Shown here one piece after another: positions 1 through 10,770 of a DNA stretch of 64,000 nt. The DNA comes from CAWIUB01 sp963839995 (GTDB taxonomy: Bacteria > Actinomycetota > Actinomycetes > Mycobacteriales > Jatrophihabitantaceae), in assembly GCA_963839995.1 (NCBI GenBank), contig CAWIXH010000001.1, positions 558,001 through 622,000 on the forward strand. Direction: 5' to 3'. The notes beneath the pieces are model-generated. The model did not search any database. It saw only the letters and a list, made by a program, of their open reading frames with translations, and had not been told where the DNA came from. Every line of letters begins with the position of its first letter. Position 1 is the first letter of the stretch. The position numbers were made by a program, and so were the translations under genes.

Positions 1-269
1 CCTGGGTGCTCGTCGAGGACGGCGTCGTCGACCACAGCGCCGAAGTGCTCGAACGGCTCACCAACTGGCTGCTGACCGGCACCGACACCGCCGCGATCAC
101 CCGCTGCACCCGCGCGCTATCCCTCGGCGAGACCGACGACCCGATCAGCATCGCCTCCTGGACCGACGCGCTCGCAGCACGCCTGCGTCACCGAGCCGAA
201 CAAGCCCAACTCTGAACACCCACCAACATCAACAAGGAGCACCCCACACACAGAAGACTTGACAAGCTC
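1..269 (+). mobile_element. IS256-family element, copy 1 (3' end only)
   Basis: The window opens inside an IS256 (Mutator-type) element. The sequence ends at 269 with the reverse complement of the terminal GAGCTTGTCAAG, which also bounds the copies starting at 27962, 29804 and 59226. Only the accessory ORF and the outer end are visible here; the transposase would lie to the left, outside the window. The element sits in, and truncates, the tnsB-like gene that continues from 270. The target duplication cannot be checked because the other end is not in the window. Confidence 0.9.
3..215 (+). CDS. IS256-associated small ORF (partial, copy 1)
   Basis: This is the C-terminal 70 residues of an 86-residue protein that follows the transposase gene in every copy of this IS256 element here. 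The sequence from residue W17 on (WVLVEDGVVDHS...) is identical to the other copies. The N-terminus lies outside the window. No function is known to me. It is acidic, has no obvious catalytic motif, and is probably translated with the transposase (see the full copies at 29858 and 59280). Confidence 0.8.
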   Translation, partial: WVLVEDGVVDHSAEVLERLTNWLLTGTDTAAITRCTRALSLGETDDPISIASWTDALAARLRHRAEQAQL

Positions 270-1405
270 TCACACGCACGGGTGAACACCTCCGACACGA
301 ACACCTTGCCGCCGTCGATCACGATCGTGTCCGGCACGATCACCGGCCGTGCCGCCGCCAACTCCATCCGCGCGTCGATGTCCAGCAGCCGCTCGTAGGG
401 AAGCAGCGAGGCCGACATGCGCAGCGCCTGCGACCAGCCTGGTCGCATCGGCTCCGGAACCAGCATCCGCGCCAGCAGTAGCGCTGCGTCGACCGCCTTC
501 GTGCCCACCGGCCGAAGCACGGCCGCGCAGACCGTCCGTGTCGCGATATCCACCCCGATCGTCAGATCGGCCCGCGCCACCATGCCGTTGTCCAACAGCA
601 CCAGCACGTCGATCGGCGTCGAGTCGATCTGCACCTGCTCACCCGGCCGGGCCGCGAACGACGGCGTGAACACCCCCTGCGGGCGGTTCGCCGTCTGCCG
701 GCGCGTCACCGCCGACCCGAACGAGTGCCGCCCTGCGGCAAGGCCGTCGATCAGTTTGTAGAACGTTGACCGGCCCGGCATCGGCACCACACGCGGCCCG
801 TGCACGTCGTCGACGTACTTGCCGACCCGCCGGATCAACCGCGACCGTGTGCCGGTCGACTGGTCGGTCTCGGCATCCAACACCGCGCGGGTCGCCTCGA
901 CCACGCGTGCATCGACCCGCCCGGTCGCCGACCACTCCCGCGCGGCTCGCTGATCGATCAACCCCCACAGACCTTGCTCGGCGTAGCGGGCCCGGCGTCC
1001 CTGCACCGTCCGGACGCTCACGCCCAACTCGGCCGCCTTCGCCGCGTCACGCTGCCCGACCGTCGTGGCCTGCGGGTCGAAGCCGTGGCCCGGCGACGTG
1101 CCCGGCTCCGCACCGTGGGGCAAGCCGGTCTCGACCTCGACCACGTGGCGTTCCCACTCCCGCGCCGCAGCCAGCACGTCTTCCGGCAATCCATCCAGAA
1201 GGCCGAGCGGCTCGATCTGCGTCGGCTCCTCCGCGCCGGTCACCGCGAACCCGGGCGAGGCGAACAGGTGCGAGGCCAGCACGACCTGGTCCAGCCCCGC
1301 GCTCGACCGCAGCCGAACACTCGTCCCCACCAGCGCGAGGACCTGGTGCTCGCCGTCGTCGAACGCAACCCAATCACCAGGGCGCAGCGCCGCAGCACGT
1401 GTCAT
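270..1405 (-). pseudogene. tnsB-like: TnsB-like DDE transposase, truncated by IS256
   Basis: The first 378 residues of a TnsB/TniA-type transposase are present. Residues about 110-175 hold a helix-turn-helix region (AAELGVSVRTVQGRRARY). The integrase core then begins, with the first catalytic Asp in QVQIDSTPIDV and a probable second Asp in TIVIDGGKVF. The third acidic residue and the C-terminal domain are missing because IS256 copy 1 enters at 269/270. The ATG at 1405 overlaps the upstream tnsA-like stop as ATGA, so the pair is translationally coupled. Family knowledge: in Tn7-like elements TnsB cuts the 3' ends and joins them to target DNA, working with TnsA and an AAA+ TnsC. A tnsC/tniB gene would be expected further left, outside the window. 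Confidence 0.8.
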
Positions 1406-2184
1406 CGCAGGGCCGATCGCACGACCGTGCCCACATGCAACGGAACCTGCACCTCGCAGGTTAACTCGCCGCACCACAACAGGTGAAACAGGATCGGCAA
1501 CACCTTGATCGGGTCGCCCACGGCGCTCGCGCCGTCAATCAAGCCCCTCGGCGCGGCGAACGTCTCGTGCAGCGCCGCCGCGACTTCGCTCATCGCGTGC
1601 CGCGGATGCCGGTAGCCGGCAAACCAGCGAACGTTCGACGTAACCACCGGATCCGTCGCGCCGACCAAGCGGTACTCCCAGCCCAGCTCGGCGCAGACCG
1701 AAGCAGTTGCGTCGAACTTCGCGGCGTCTTTCTCCGGGCGTCGTTCCACTGGCCGGCAGTCGATCACCACTGCAGAGCCGTCCTCGCGGCGCGCGAAGTA
1801 GTCCGGGCAGTGCGAGACCGCCGCCGCGGCCTCGTCACGCCAGGACAGCCAGAACGGCTGCGACGCAATCCCCACGACACGCGGGTCGAAGTCGAGCAGC
1901 ATCACGTGGTCGCGCTCGAGCCACGACTCGAAGCCGACGTGGCGGCCCATCGTGGCCGACCACCACAGGCCGCTCAGATGCCGCTGGCCCTTGCGGGAGC
2001 GGAACCGCCGTACCGGCAGGCCGTCCTCGAACCGGACCGACCACGCCTCGGTCAGCGGGAACCGCTCCTCGCAACCGTCGGGGCTGAGCCAGGTAATCGC
2101 GGTCGCGTCCACGACCTCGGCCGGCGACGTCGTGGTCAGCAGCGCTGTCACGCCGCCGATTCTTCGGGACAACCTGCCCGGCAC
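1402..2184 (-). CDS. tnsA-like: TnsA-like heteromeric transposase endonuclease subunit
   Basis: This 260-residue protein resembles the TnsA-like endonuclease family seen in actinomycete Tn7-like elements. It has a Glu-containing block (FESWLERDHVMLLDFDP, about residue 95), then QPFWLSW, then CPDYFARREDG followed by VVIDCRP, which matches the E-D-(V/I)xxxK/R layout of a restriction-type nuclease core. In Tn7 this subunit makes the 5' cuts that allow cut-and-paste movement. The GTG at 2184 is the longest start; a second GTG at 2148 is also possible. The stop overlaps the tnsB-like start (ATGA). The outer transposon end lies directly upstream, so the gene reads inward from that end, as tnsA does in Tn7. 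Confidence 0.75.
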   Translation of the reverse strand: MPGRLSRRIGGVTALLTTTSPAEVVDATAITWLSPDGCEERFPLTEAWSVRFEDGLPVRRFRSRKGQRHLSGLWWSATMGRHVGFESWLERDHVMLLDFDPRVVGIASQPFWLSWRDEAAAAVSHCPDYFARREDGSAVVIDCRPVERRPEKDAAKFDATASVCAELGWEYRLVGATDPVVTSNVRWFAGYRHPRHAMSEVAAALHETFAAPRGLIDGASAVGDPIKVLPILFHLLWCGELTCEVQVPLHVGTVVRSALR

Positions 2185-2195
2185 CCGGCAACGAC

Positions 2196-2275
2196 TCGCA
2201 ACCTAAGTCTGGACTTCGCAAACTGCATCGCAATCTACAGCTGGACTTCGCAACCTTCGCCCGGACGCGACAACA
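2196..2275. repeat. Putative Tn7-like transposon end with TnsB-type sites
   Basis: Read on the minus strand from 2275, the sequence starts TGTTGTCGCG. It then contains TTGCGA at offsets 23, 43, 55 and 75 (plus-strand TCGCAA at 2248, 2228, 2216 and 2196), that is with spacings of 20, 12 and 20. Two of the four sites extend to TTGCGAAGTCCAG. A TGT...ACA terminus plus several spaced transposase sites is the known layout of Tn7/Tn552-type ends. The position directly outside tnsA also fits. The exact end (2275) is inferred; the opposite end is not visible. Confidence 0.55.
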
Positions 2276-2397
2276 TACGCCACGGCCTGTGCTGCGTACC
2301 TACCCCAAGTCATCTGCCACACACCTCTTGCACAGCCGGAACGACCGCCGCCTGGAGCTGTCCAAAGCACCGCATCCGGCCACCTACCTGTCGTGTG

Positions 2398-5300
2398 ATG
2401 GGGCTGCACAAGCTCACGGCCGGAGACGGGTACTCGTATCTGACCCGGCAGGTAGCAGCGCACGACAGCACCGAGAAGGGCCACACCGGGCTGGGCGACT
2501 ACTACTCACAGAAGGGCGAGTCGCCCGGTGCGTGGTTGGGCTCCGGACTGGCCGGAATAGATGGCGTCAACGTCGGGGACGACGTGACCGGCGAGCAGAT
2601 GAAGGCGCTGTTCGGGGAGGGCCGGCACCCCAACGCCAACGAGGTCGAACGCGCAACGATTGCTGCTGGGGGCAGCAAGCGTGACGCGTTGCGGTCCTCG
2701 AGACTGGGACGCGCGTTCGCGATCTTCGAGGGCGAGAGCGAGTTCCGGATCGAGGTCGCCCGGCGGTTCACTACCTACAACATCGACCGGGACCGCAAGT
2801 GGAACGCGCCGATCCCGCCACGGGAGCGGGCCCGGATCCGCACCGAGGTCGGGCGGGAGATGTTCACGGCGGAGTTCGGCCGCGAGCCCGGTGCCGCTCG
2901 GGAGTTGTCGGGGATCATTGCCCGTGCGTCCCGGCAGGCCACCACCGCGGTGGCCGGCTACGACCTCACGTTCAGCCCGGTCAAGAGCGTCTCGACGCTG
3001 TGGGCGGTGGCGCCGCGGGAGGTCGCCCAGCAGATCGAGGCCGCCCACCAGGCGGCGATCGCGGACACGATCGGCTACCTGGAGCGGGAGGTGGCCTTTA
3101 CCCGGGAAGGCCGGGCCGGTGTCCGGCAGGTGGAGGTGACCGGGCTGATCGCGGCCGCGTTCACCCACCGCGACTCGCGCGCCGGCGACCCCGATCTGCA
3201 CACCCACGTCGCGGTGTCGAACAAGGTCCAGACCCGGGACGGGAGGTGGCTGGCCCTCGACGGGCGGGTCCTGTACAAGGCGACGGTGTCGGCCTCGGAG
3301 CACTACAACACCCGGCTCGAAGCCGAACTCGTCGACCGGCTCGGAGTGGCGTTCGAGGACCGGCCGGACGCGGACGCCCGCAAGCGGCCGGTCCGCGAGA
3401 TCGTCGGCGTCGAGGCCCAGCTGACCGAGTTCTGGTCACGGCGCCGCGCCAGCATCGACGCGCGGCGCGCGGAGCTCACCGCCCGGTTCCAGGCCGACCA
3501 CCGCCGACCGACGTCGAGGCGGTGCACCTGGCGCAGCAGGCCACGCTGGAGACCCGGGATCGCAAGCACGAGCCACGCTCGTTCGCCGAGCAGCGGCAGG
3601 CGTGGCGCGAGCAGGCGCTGTCGATATTGGGCCGGGCCGGGCTGCGGCGAATGCTGCGCGACGTCACCCGAGGCGGTGGCGAACGGCGCGAGGTGACCGA
3701 CGAGTGGGTGGCCAGTACCGCCGCGCACACCCTGGCCACCGTCTCCGAGGCCCGTGCCACCTGGCAGGTGTGGCACGTGCGGGCCGAGGCGCACCGCCGC
3801 GCCCGGGCCGCCGGGATCGCCCTCGCCGACTTGCACAGGGCTGTGGAGAAGGTTGTGGACGAAGTTCTCTCCCCCACCCGGTCGATCCCGCTCGGGGCCG
3901 AGGACCCGGTGGAGGAACCGGCGCGGCTGCGGCGCAGCGACGGCGCGTCGGTGTACTCGGTCGCCGGTTCCCGGCTGTACACGTCGCGGGCCGTCATCGA
4001 CGCCGAGCAACTCCTGGTCGCGGCCGCCGGGCGCCACGACGGACGTCGCCTCACCTACACCGAGGTCGACCTGGCGCTGCTGGAGTCGACCGCCAACCGG
4101 GTCACCCTCAACGACATGCAGGCGCAGATGGTCCGCGAGCTGGCCACCTCCGGCGCCCGGGTACAGCTCGCCATCGCCCCGGCCGGGTCAGGCAAGACCA
4201 CCGCAATGCGGACCCTGGCCAGCGCCTGGACAGCCAACGGCGGACGGATCATCGGGCTGGCGCCCTCGGCCGCCGCCTCGGCCACGCTCCGGGCCGCGAT
4301 CGGTACACGTACCGACACGCTGGCGAAGCTGACCCACTGTCTCGACACCGGACTGATGCCGAAGTGGGTCCGCGGCATCGACGCGGCGACGCTGATCATC
4401 ATCGACGAGGCCGGCATGGCCGGCACCGGCGACCTAGCCCAGGCCGTCGGCTACATCCTTCGGCGCGGCGGCTCGGTCCGGCTCGTCGGTGACGACCAGC
4501 AGCTGGCCTCCATCGCCGCCGGCGGCGTGCTGCGAGACATCGCCGACGCCGCCGGCGTGGTCACCCTCAGCCAGCTGATGCGGTTCACCGACCCCGCCGA
4601 AGCAGCCGCCACCCTCGCCCTGCGCACCGGCGACCCCGCCAGCCTCGGCTTCTACCTCGACAACGGCCGGGTGCACGTCGGCGACGAAGCCACCGTCGCT
4701 GACCACGCCTACCAGGCCTGGTCCACAGACCGGGCCGCCGGCCTCGACTCCGTCATGCTCGCCCCGACCCGAGACCTGGTCTCGACCCTGAACAGGCGCG
4801 CCCGCGCCGACCGGCTCGCCGCACTCGACGGCAAACCCGGCCGCGAGGTCCGGCTCGCGGACGGCAACCTGGCCAGCCCGGGAGACCCGATCATCACCCG
4901 CCGCAACGACCGCGAACTGGTCATCACCGCTACCGACTGGGTGAAAAACGGCGACCGCTGGACCATCACGAAAGTTCAGCGAGACGGCGCGCTGAGGGCG
5001 CGGCACCACGGCACACGGCGGACCATCACGCTCCCGGCCGACTACGTCAACGCCCACGCCGAACTCGGCTACGCGTGCACCGTGCACGGCGCGCAGGGCA
5101 TCACCGCCGACTCCTGCCACACCGTCGCGGGCGGCGAGGAGAACCGGCAACTGTTCTACGTCGCGATGACCCGCGGCCGCGCCGCCAACCACGTCTACCT
5201 GGTCACCGCCGGCGACGGCGACCAGCACAACGTCATCAGACCCGAATCGCTGTTCCCGCCCACCGCGACCGACATCCTCACCGGCATCCTCGCCCGCGAC

Positions 5301-8300
5301 GAGGCGCAGCGGTCGGCCAGCAGCCTGACCCGCGAGCTCGCCGACCCCAGCGTGCTGCTGCACGACGCGGTCGGCCGCTACCACGACGCGCTCGGCTTCG
5401 CCGCCGAGCAGGTCCTCGGCGCCCAGCGGCTGGCCGGGATCGACGCCGCCGCCGAGGCCCTGCGCGACGGGCTCACCGACGCCCCCGCCTGGCCAACGCT
5501 GCGCGGCCACCTGGCGCTGCTCGCCGTCGAGGGACACGACCCGATCGCCGCGCTCACCGCCGCGGTCACCGCGCGGGAACTCGACACCGCGCTCGACCCG
5601 GCGGCCGTCCTCGACTGGCGCCTCGCCGACGGCACGCGCACCGGCGGCGGACCGCTGCCGTGGCTACCCAGCATTCCGGCCGGACTGCGTGACGAACCGC
5701 CGTGGGGCGGCGGCTACCTACAGGCGCGGGCCGCCCACGTCGTCGACCTCGGCGCGCAGGTGGCCGCCCAAGCCGCCGCGCACACCCCCACCTCCGCCCC
5801 CAGCTGGGCGGCACGGCTACTCGACCCTGCCCACGATCACCTACGCGCCGAGCTGGCCGTCTGGCGCGCCGCCATCGGCATCCCGGCCCACGACCGGCGC
5901 CCGGCCGGAGCCCCACAACTGGCGTCGGCCGCCGCCAGCTACCATGCCGAGCTCGGCGCCCGCGCCGAAACCGTCCTCGGCGACCCGCACCAGGCCAGCC
6001 GCGTCTGGGCGCCGCTGGTCGACCGCCTCGACGACCGCATCAGCGTCGACCCGTACTGGCCCGAACTCGCCGACAGGCTCGCCGCGCTCGACCGTGCCGG
6101 CATCGACGTCGCCGGCATGGTCACCGCCGCCGCCACAGCGCACCTTCCCGACGAGCAACCCGCCGCCGCCCTGTGGTGGCGCATGTCGAGACACCTGTCC
6201 CCCGCCGCCCTCACCGCCACCGCCCGGTCCGGCGCATGCACCCTGCGGCCGTCCTGGACCCCGGTCCTGTGCGACATCCTCGGCGGACAGCGGGTCGAGC
6301 GGGTCCTGTCCGACCCCGCGTGGCCAGCGCTCGTCGCCGCCGTCGACACCGCCGTACGGGCCGGTTGGGATCCCGGCGATGTCCTGCGCAGCGCCGCCGA
6401 ACTGGCCCGCCTGGAGCGCGTCGGCGGACCGGCCAACGACGCCGACCTCGCTTGCGCGCTCGTGTGGCGCGTGGCCCTGCTGGGCGACCCGGAGCCGCTC
6501 GAGGCCGAGACCATCCCACCCGATCCGCAGGCCGACGCGTTCGCCCCGCCCGAGGACCACGACGCCGCGACCCTGCCACCGGGCGATCTCGCCGACCTCG
6601 CCGAGGTCGCCGCCCAGCCGCCGTTCGACCCCGACTACGAACCCCAGCCACTCGATGGTGAGCTGCACGCTGCCATGCAGGCCGGCGCTGCGCTGCGCGG
6701 CCCACTCGAGCCGACCGAGGCGCAGCAGTGGGCGGCGCTGGACGAGGAATACAAGTGGGCCACCGCCCCGGTTACCCGGGAACGGCTGGTCGAACTCAAC
6801 CAGCAGGCCGCTGACTTCTACGCCAGCCACTACCCAGGCTCGTGGGCCGCCACCACCATGCGCGAGCGGCTCGGCACCGACCTCGTCGACGACCCTCGCT
6901 TCACCCCCGGGTACGCCCCGGCCGGCTTCACCGCGCTCACCACTTACCTGCGCCGCCTCGGCGCCACCGACGCCGAGCTGCTGGCCGCCGGACTGGCCAA
7001 GTCCGCCAGCACCGGGCGGCTCATCGACGTCTTCCGCGACCGGCTCACGCTCCCCATCCACGGGTCAGGCGGCGAGATCCACGGCTTCATCGGCCGCCGC
7101 AACCCCGCCGTGTCCGACGACGACCCTTACGCCGGACCCAAGTACCTCAACACCGCCGAGACCGACCTGTTCAGCAAGGGCGCGCAACTGTTCGGGCTGC
7201 ACGAAGGCCACGACGCGCTCGCCCACGGCGCCACGCCTGCCCTGGTCGAGGGCCCGCTCGACGCCATCGCGGTCACCATCTCCACCGGAGGCACGCACGT
7301 CGGCGCCGCCCCGCTCGGCACCGCGTTCACCGACCGGCAAGCCGACCAACTCCTGCCCTACATCGGCCCCGACCGGCCCGGAGTCGCCGTCGCCACCGAC
7401 GCCGACCACGCCGGACAGCAGGCCGCCGCACGCGCCTACTGGCAGCTCACCGCCCGCGGCGACAACCCCGCCCACGTCCTCATGACGCCCGGCTACGACC
7501 CCGCGCAACTGCTCGAACGCCACGGGCCCACCGCCGTGCGTGCCGCACTGTCCGACCAGCAGCCGCTCGCCACCACCCTCATCGACGCAGGGCTCGAGCA
7601 GCTCGGCGACGGTTCACACGCCAGCCCCGAAGCCATCGTCGACACCACCCGCGCCGTCGCCGAAATCATCGGCGCTCTCCCGCCCGAGCACTGGACCCAG
7701 CACATCACCACGGTCACGCGCCGGCTCGACACCGCACCCGGCGCTGTCCATCTCGCGGTCATCGACGCAGGGCATGCGTGGACCAGCGACCCGCGCACCC
7801 TCGCCGCAGCGCACATCTGCCAGGTCACCCGGCGGCCCGCCCGCGAGCCCGCGCTCACCACGGCGGCGCGAACGCCGGCGCGTGACAGCGCGGCAGGGCT
7901 GACCCTGGCCGGCGCGCGACCCGCGACCGAGACCTGGGCCGCGTTGGTCGACAGCATCGACCCCGCACTGACCAGCGAACCCGACTGGCCCGTGCTCGCC
8001 GCCGCGCTCGACCGCGCCCACACCGCCGGCCACAACGTCACCCAGCACCTGCCCCGCCTCGCCACCGAGCAGCCGCTCCCCGAGGAACACCGGGCCCGCG
8101 CCCTGCACTACCGGCTCATCACCGAAGTGCCGCAGGCCAGCACTCCCACCCCGGACCATGTCGCCGCCCGGGCCGCCGGCGACACCGAGATGGCCCAACC
8201 CGAACGGCCCGACGACCGCTGGCGCGAGCTGGCCGACAGCATCGACCCGCGGCTGGCCGCCTCGCCCGACTGGCCCCGCCTGGCCGCCGCTCTCGAGCAA

Positions 8301-8534
8301 GCCGCCCGCGACGGCTACGACGTCAACCTCCACCTCCCCCGCCTCGCCGCCGCCGAGCCGCTCCCCGACCAGCGGCCCGGACTCGAGCTGCAGTACCGCA
8401 TCCTCGCCGAGACCGACATCGCACCAGCCGAACCCGCCGACACCGACCTCGCGCCGCGCACCCGCGGCAAGCAGTCACCCGCTCCCCCACCCCCGGTTGT
8501 CGACCGCAGCCGGCCGAGCGGCCCACGCCGCTAA
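2398..8534 (+). pseudogene. trwC/traI-like: TrwC/TraI-type relaxase-helicase-primase fusion, frameshifted
   Basis: This gene of about 2045 codons is open except for one frameshift near 3505-3515 (about one base missing, between RFQADH and DVEAVHLAQQ). Residues 1-350 form a TrwC-type relaxase: N-terminal Tyr pair in GDGYSYLT (Y12/Y14), FSPVKSVSTLW, and the metal-binding histidines of THRD...LHTH (about H257, H268, H270). About residues 560-960 are an SF1B helicase: Walker A APAGSGKT, Walker B IIIDEAGM, then VHGAQG and YVAMTRG. About residues 1500-1750 are a DnaG-like primase/Toprim region (ALVEGPLDAI, ATDADHAG). The remainder is Ala/Pro-rich repeats. Such proteins nick at oriT and unwind the transferred strand. 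The start is the ATG of GTG-ATG. One indel in a 6-kb frame could be a sequencing error. Confidence 0.85.
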
Positions 8535-8602
8535 CAGCCCGCTGCGTGGAAGACTGCCAGCCTGCATCGACGTACGTGGCGAGACCATCCCGAGGGCACG
8601 CG

Positions 8603-9235
8603 GTGAACCCACGGCCGAGCTGGGTCGAGGGCCGTGTCGACGTCCTGCTCGCCGCGCTTAGCGACCTCGGCATGTCCGTCTCCCGTGCCGCCGCCGCCGA
8701 CCTCATCCACGATCGGGTCCAGTGGGTGTCCTCACAGATGCGGATCTCCCCCGCCGCCGCCCGGCGGTATCTCGCCAACGACGAGCTCGTCGGCCTGGCC
8801 CGCACCATGGTGATCTCATTCGCCGATGAGACCCCCGGCGCTGACGTCATCGAGGCACCACGGTCGTCCCCGCTCCCACTGCCGATCTTCGGTCGCTGCG
8901 TCGCTGGCCTCGGCGAGGCGATCCAGATCCGACTGCGCGAGCGGGACGAGATCGAGCACCTGCGGACGACCATCGCGCAACTCGCCCACGCACTCTCGGC
9001 GCTCGGGCAGGTCGCCGCCGAACTCGCGTCCGAAACGAGCCCGCCGGGCGGCCGGACAGACGTCGTGATGATGCCGCCCGGTCTGCTCAACCGCGCCGCC
9101 CGATACCTCGAGGCGACCGCCAGCCTCGTCAACGAAGGCGTGCTGCCGGAGGACTTCAGCGCCTCGAACGCCGATCAACTCGCGGCCACCTTCCTGCACG
9201 ACGCCGGCAGCCTGCGCTACTACGCGGACGAATGA
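8603..9235 (+). CDS. Hypothetical protein downstream of relaxase
   Basis: I do not recognise this 210-residue protein. The GTG at 8603 is preferred because a strongly helical domain begins there (WVEGRVDVLLAALSDLGMSV), followed by MRISPAAARRYL, which resembles a helix-turn-helix. The middle (IRLRERDEIEHLRTTIAQ) looks coiled-coil, and the C-terminus is acidic. It lies 69 bases after the relaxase on the same strand, so it may be an accessory protein of the same conjugative module; that is inference from position only. Confidence 0.6.
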   Translation: MNPRPSWVEGRVDVLLAALSDLGMSVSRAAAADLIHDRVQWVSSQMRISPAAARRYLANDELVGLARTMVISFADETPGADVIEAPRSSPLPLPIFGRCVAGLGEAIQIRLRERDEIEHLRTTIAQLAHALSALGQVAAELASETSPPGGRTDVVMMPPGLLNRAARYLEATASLVNEGVLPEDFSASNADQLAATFLHDAGSLRYYADE

Positions 9236-9894
9236 CCGCGCAGGGAGCGTGATCCAAAGTGGGCCAAGCCCAGCATTGTCATGACCACGATCGCCACCAA
9301 GACAACTCGTCGCACCCGCATTCGGTCCCCGGCGGCACAGATCGTCGACGGTCGATCATCCGCCCGGTCCGGCGCGCAAGGCTCCATTGGAGCATCCCGC
9401 CGCCGCCCCGGGACCTGAACCGTGAGCGGCGGATGCGAAGCCCCGAGCCGCCGGGCCCAGTGGCTGCATAATCATGCAGCCCATGTCTCGACGCGATCCG
9501 TTCGTCGTGCACCAGCATCCGGCGGATTCTGCGAACAAACCGTCGTTCCGGTACATCCGGCAGGAGCCGAGCAAGCGCGCGTTATGCGTCCAGATCGATC
9601 GTTCTCTCGCTTCGGCGGGATGCTCTGCTGACGGAAGCAAACCCCTTCGATCCCATGTTCGTCCTATCTTGTTCAACAGGATGTTGGCCAACCTTGTAAT
9701 CGGCTGGCCGTGTCAAACCTGAGTTGGCCCTGGGAGGTCGCGGCCATCTGTTGGACGACACCCTGGGTGACCGTGTGGGAGTAACTACACCGAAGGTGAC
9801 GACGGGCTGTGGTCACGCTGTCGCCTGCTCGTCGGCGACCGCCGAGGCCACCGGCGATTCGTGCGCCCGTGCGGCCGGTGGTGATCACGCTGTC
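9236..9894. other. Gene-free stretch; left edge of 2.4-kb duplication
   Basis: I see no supported gene. The duplicated segment shared with 56381-58785 starts at 9540 (CCGTCGTTCCGGTACATCC). Left of that point the two loci have no similarity that I can see. Confidence 0.6.
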
Positions 9895-10008
9895 GTGGAG
9901 TTGTGGATCACCCACGGCGGTCACGCCGACTACCACACGACGATCATGCGCACGTCCGACGACCGCGGCCGCGGCATCTCCTGCTTCCTCGTCCCGGGTG
10001 ACGCGCGC
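9895..10008 (+). pseudogene. Acyl-CoA dehydrogenase remnant (copy A)
   Basis: A 37-codon window reads VELWITHGGHADYHTTIM then RTSDDRGRGISCFLVPGD. This matches the middle of acyl-CoA dehydrogenases, where a W-I-T-N-G-G-type block precedes the RTSDD...G(I/V)SxFLV segment. No start and no further homology are visible on either side. The same fragment is at 56738-56850, so it was already broken before the duplication. Confidence 0.55.
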
Positions 10009-10149
10009 GCTGAATCGACCAGTGCGGGCTGGTCGAGGAAGTGCCGGCGGACAGCCGCTGAACTGCCCCCTTGGCTGGACCATCAGCTCTCGACAGCCAG
10101 CTGGGCGGTGGACAACGGGGTTGGCGAGGTGAGGAAGTTCTCTCAAGAC

Positions 10150-10180
10150 TTGACGAAGGCTTGCGGTGAGCGACTAATGT
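10150..10180 (+). promoter_or_regulatory. Promoter candidate for the structured RNA (copy A)
   Basis: TTGACG (10150-10155) is followed after 17-19 bases by ACTAAT/TAATGT (10173-10180), a housekeeping-type -35/-10 pair. It is retained in copy B at 57003-57033. It lies just ahead of a run of hairpins ending in a T6 tract. Confidence 0.4.
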
Positions 10181-10183
10181 GTC

Positions 10184-10357
10184 GGCTTCGGACACGTACG
10201 AAGCAGGAAGGACCGCGGCGCTCGCCGGCCAAAGCGGAACAGCCGCGGCCTTCCCCCGCACCCCGAAGGGTGTAGTAGCCAACGCCCTGGCTGAGCGCCG
10301 CGTGCGGAGGAGGCTATAGCCCTCGGTTCGAGTGGGCAACGCCCGGCACGCTTTTTT
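10184..10357 (+). ncRNA. Candidate structured non-coding RNA (copy A)
   Basis: About 175 bases show ordered inverted repeats. GGAAGGACCGCGGC (10206-10219) pairs with GCCGCGGCCTTCC (10242-10254), with one bulged A. GCACCC-CGAA-GGGTGT (10258-10273) forms a tetraloop hairpin. GAGG-ctatagc-CCTC (10310-10324) forms a third. A last hairpin (GTGGGC AAC GCC..CAC) precedes TTTTTT at 10352-10357. In copy B the second hairpin has A in place of the first G, changing G-U to A-U, so pairing is kept. I recognise no known RNA family (not SRP, RNase P or tmRNA). A promoter-like pair lies just upstream. Confidence 0.4.
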
Positions 10358-10650
10358 GACTCGGCCGACGCCCCGACGGGAAGATCCGGGTCTGGGCGGG
10401 CCGTGTGGGCCGCGCGAATCCTCAGAAATAGCGGCGTTTGGCGAAGTGCCGCGTCCGTTCGGCGGGCGCGTTTGTGAACGTCACCACCCCGGAAACAGTT
10501 GGGACAAAGCGGACAGGCACACGCTGCCTAGATCAGCGCCCGCAACTTATTCCGGTCGATCGGACCGTGATCCAGCTCCCCAGCTCTTGGGCAGTCGAAC
10601 CGATCGATGACGGCGGGCCCACGACCGCCCTCCGCGTTGCTACAGGCGTG

Positions 10651-10703
10651 GTGATGCTTCGGGACCGAAGAGGCCGTGGGTTCAAATCCCCCAACCCGAC
10701 CCA
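10651..10703 (+). pseudogene. tRNA-Pro 3' half (attachment-site remnant, copy A)
   Basis: GCTTCGGGACCGAAGAGG resembles the anticodon arm of an actinobacterial tRNA-Pro with about three loop bases missing. It is followed by an intact T-arm, CCGTGGGTTCAAATCCC, an acceptor 3' strand and CCA. No 5' half (D-arm or acceptor 5' strand) is present upstream. A 3'-half tRNA is the usual scar of integrase-mediated insertion, and the same scar is at 57511-57563. Confidence 0.6.
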
Positions 10704-10770
10704 GCAAGCACGGGTCTCATAACGCTTTCGGGCAGCCACAGACAATAGAACCGGCATGGGCATAGCCGCT

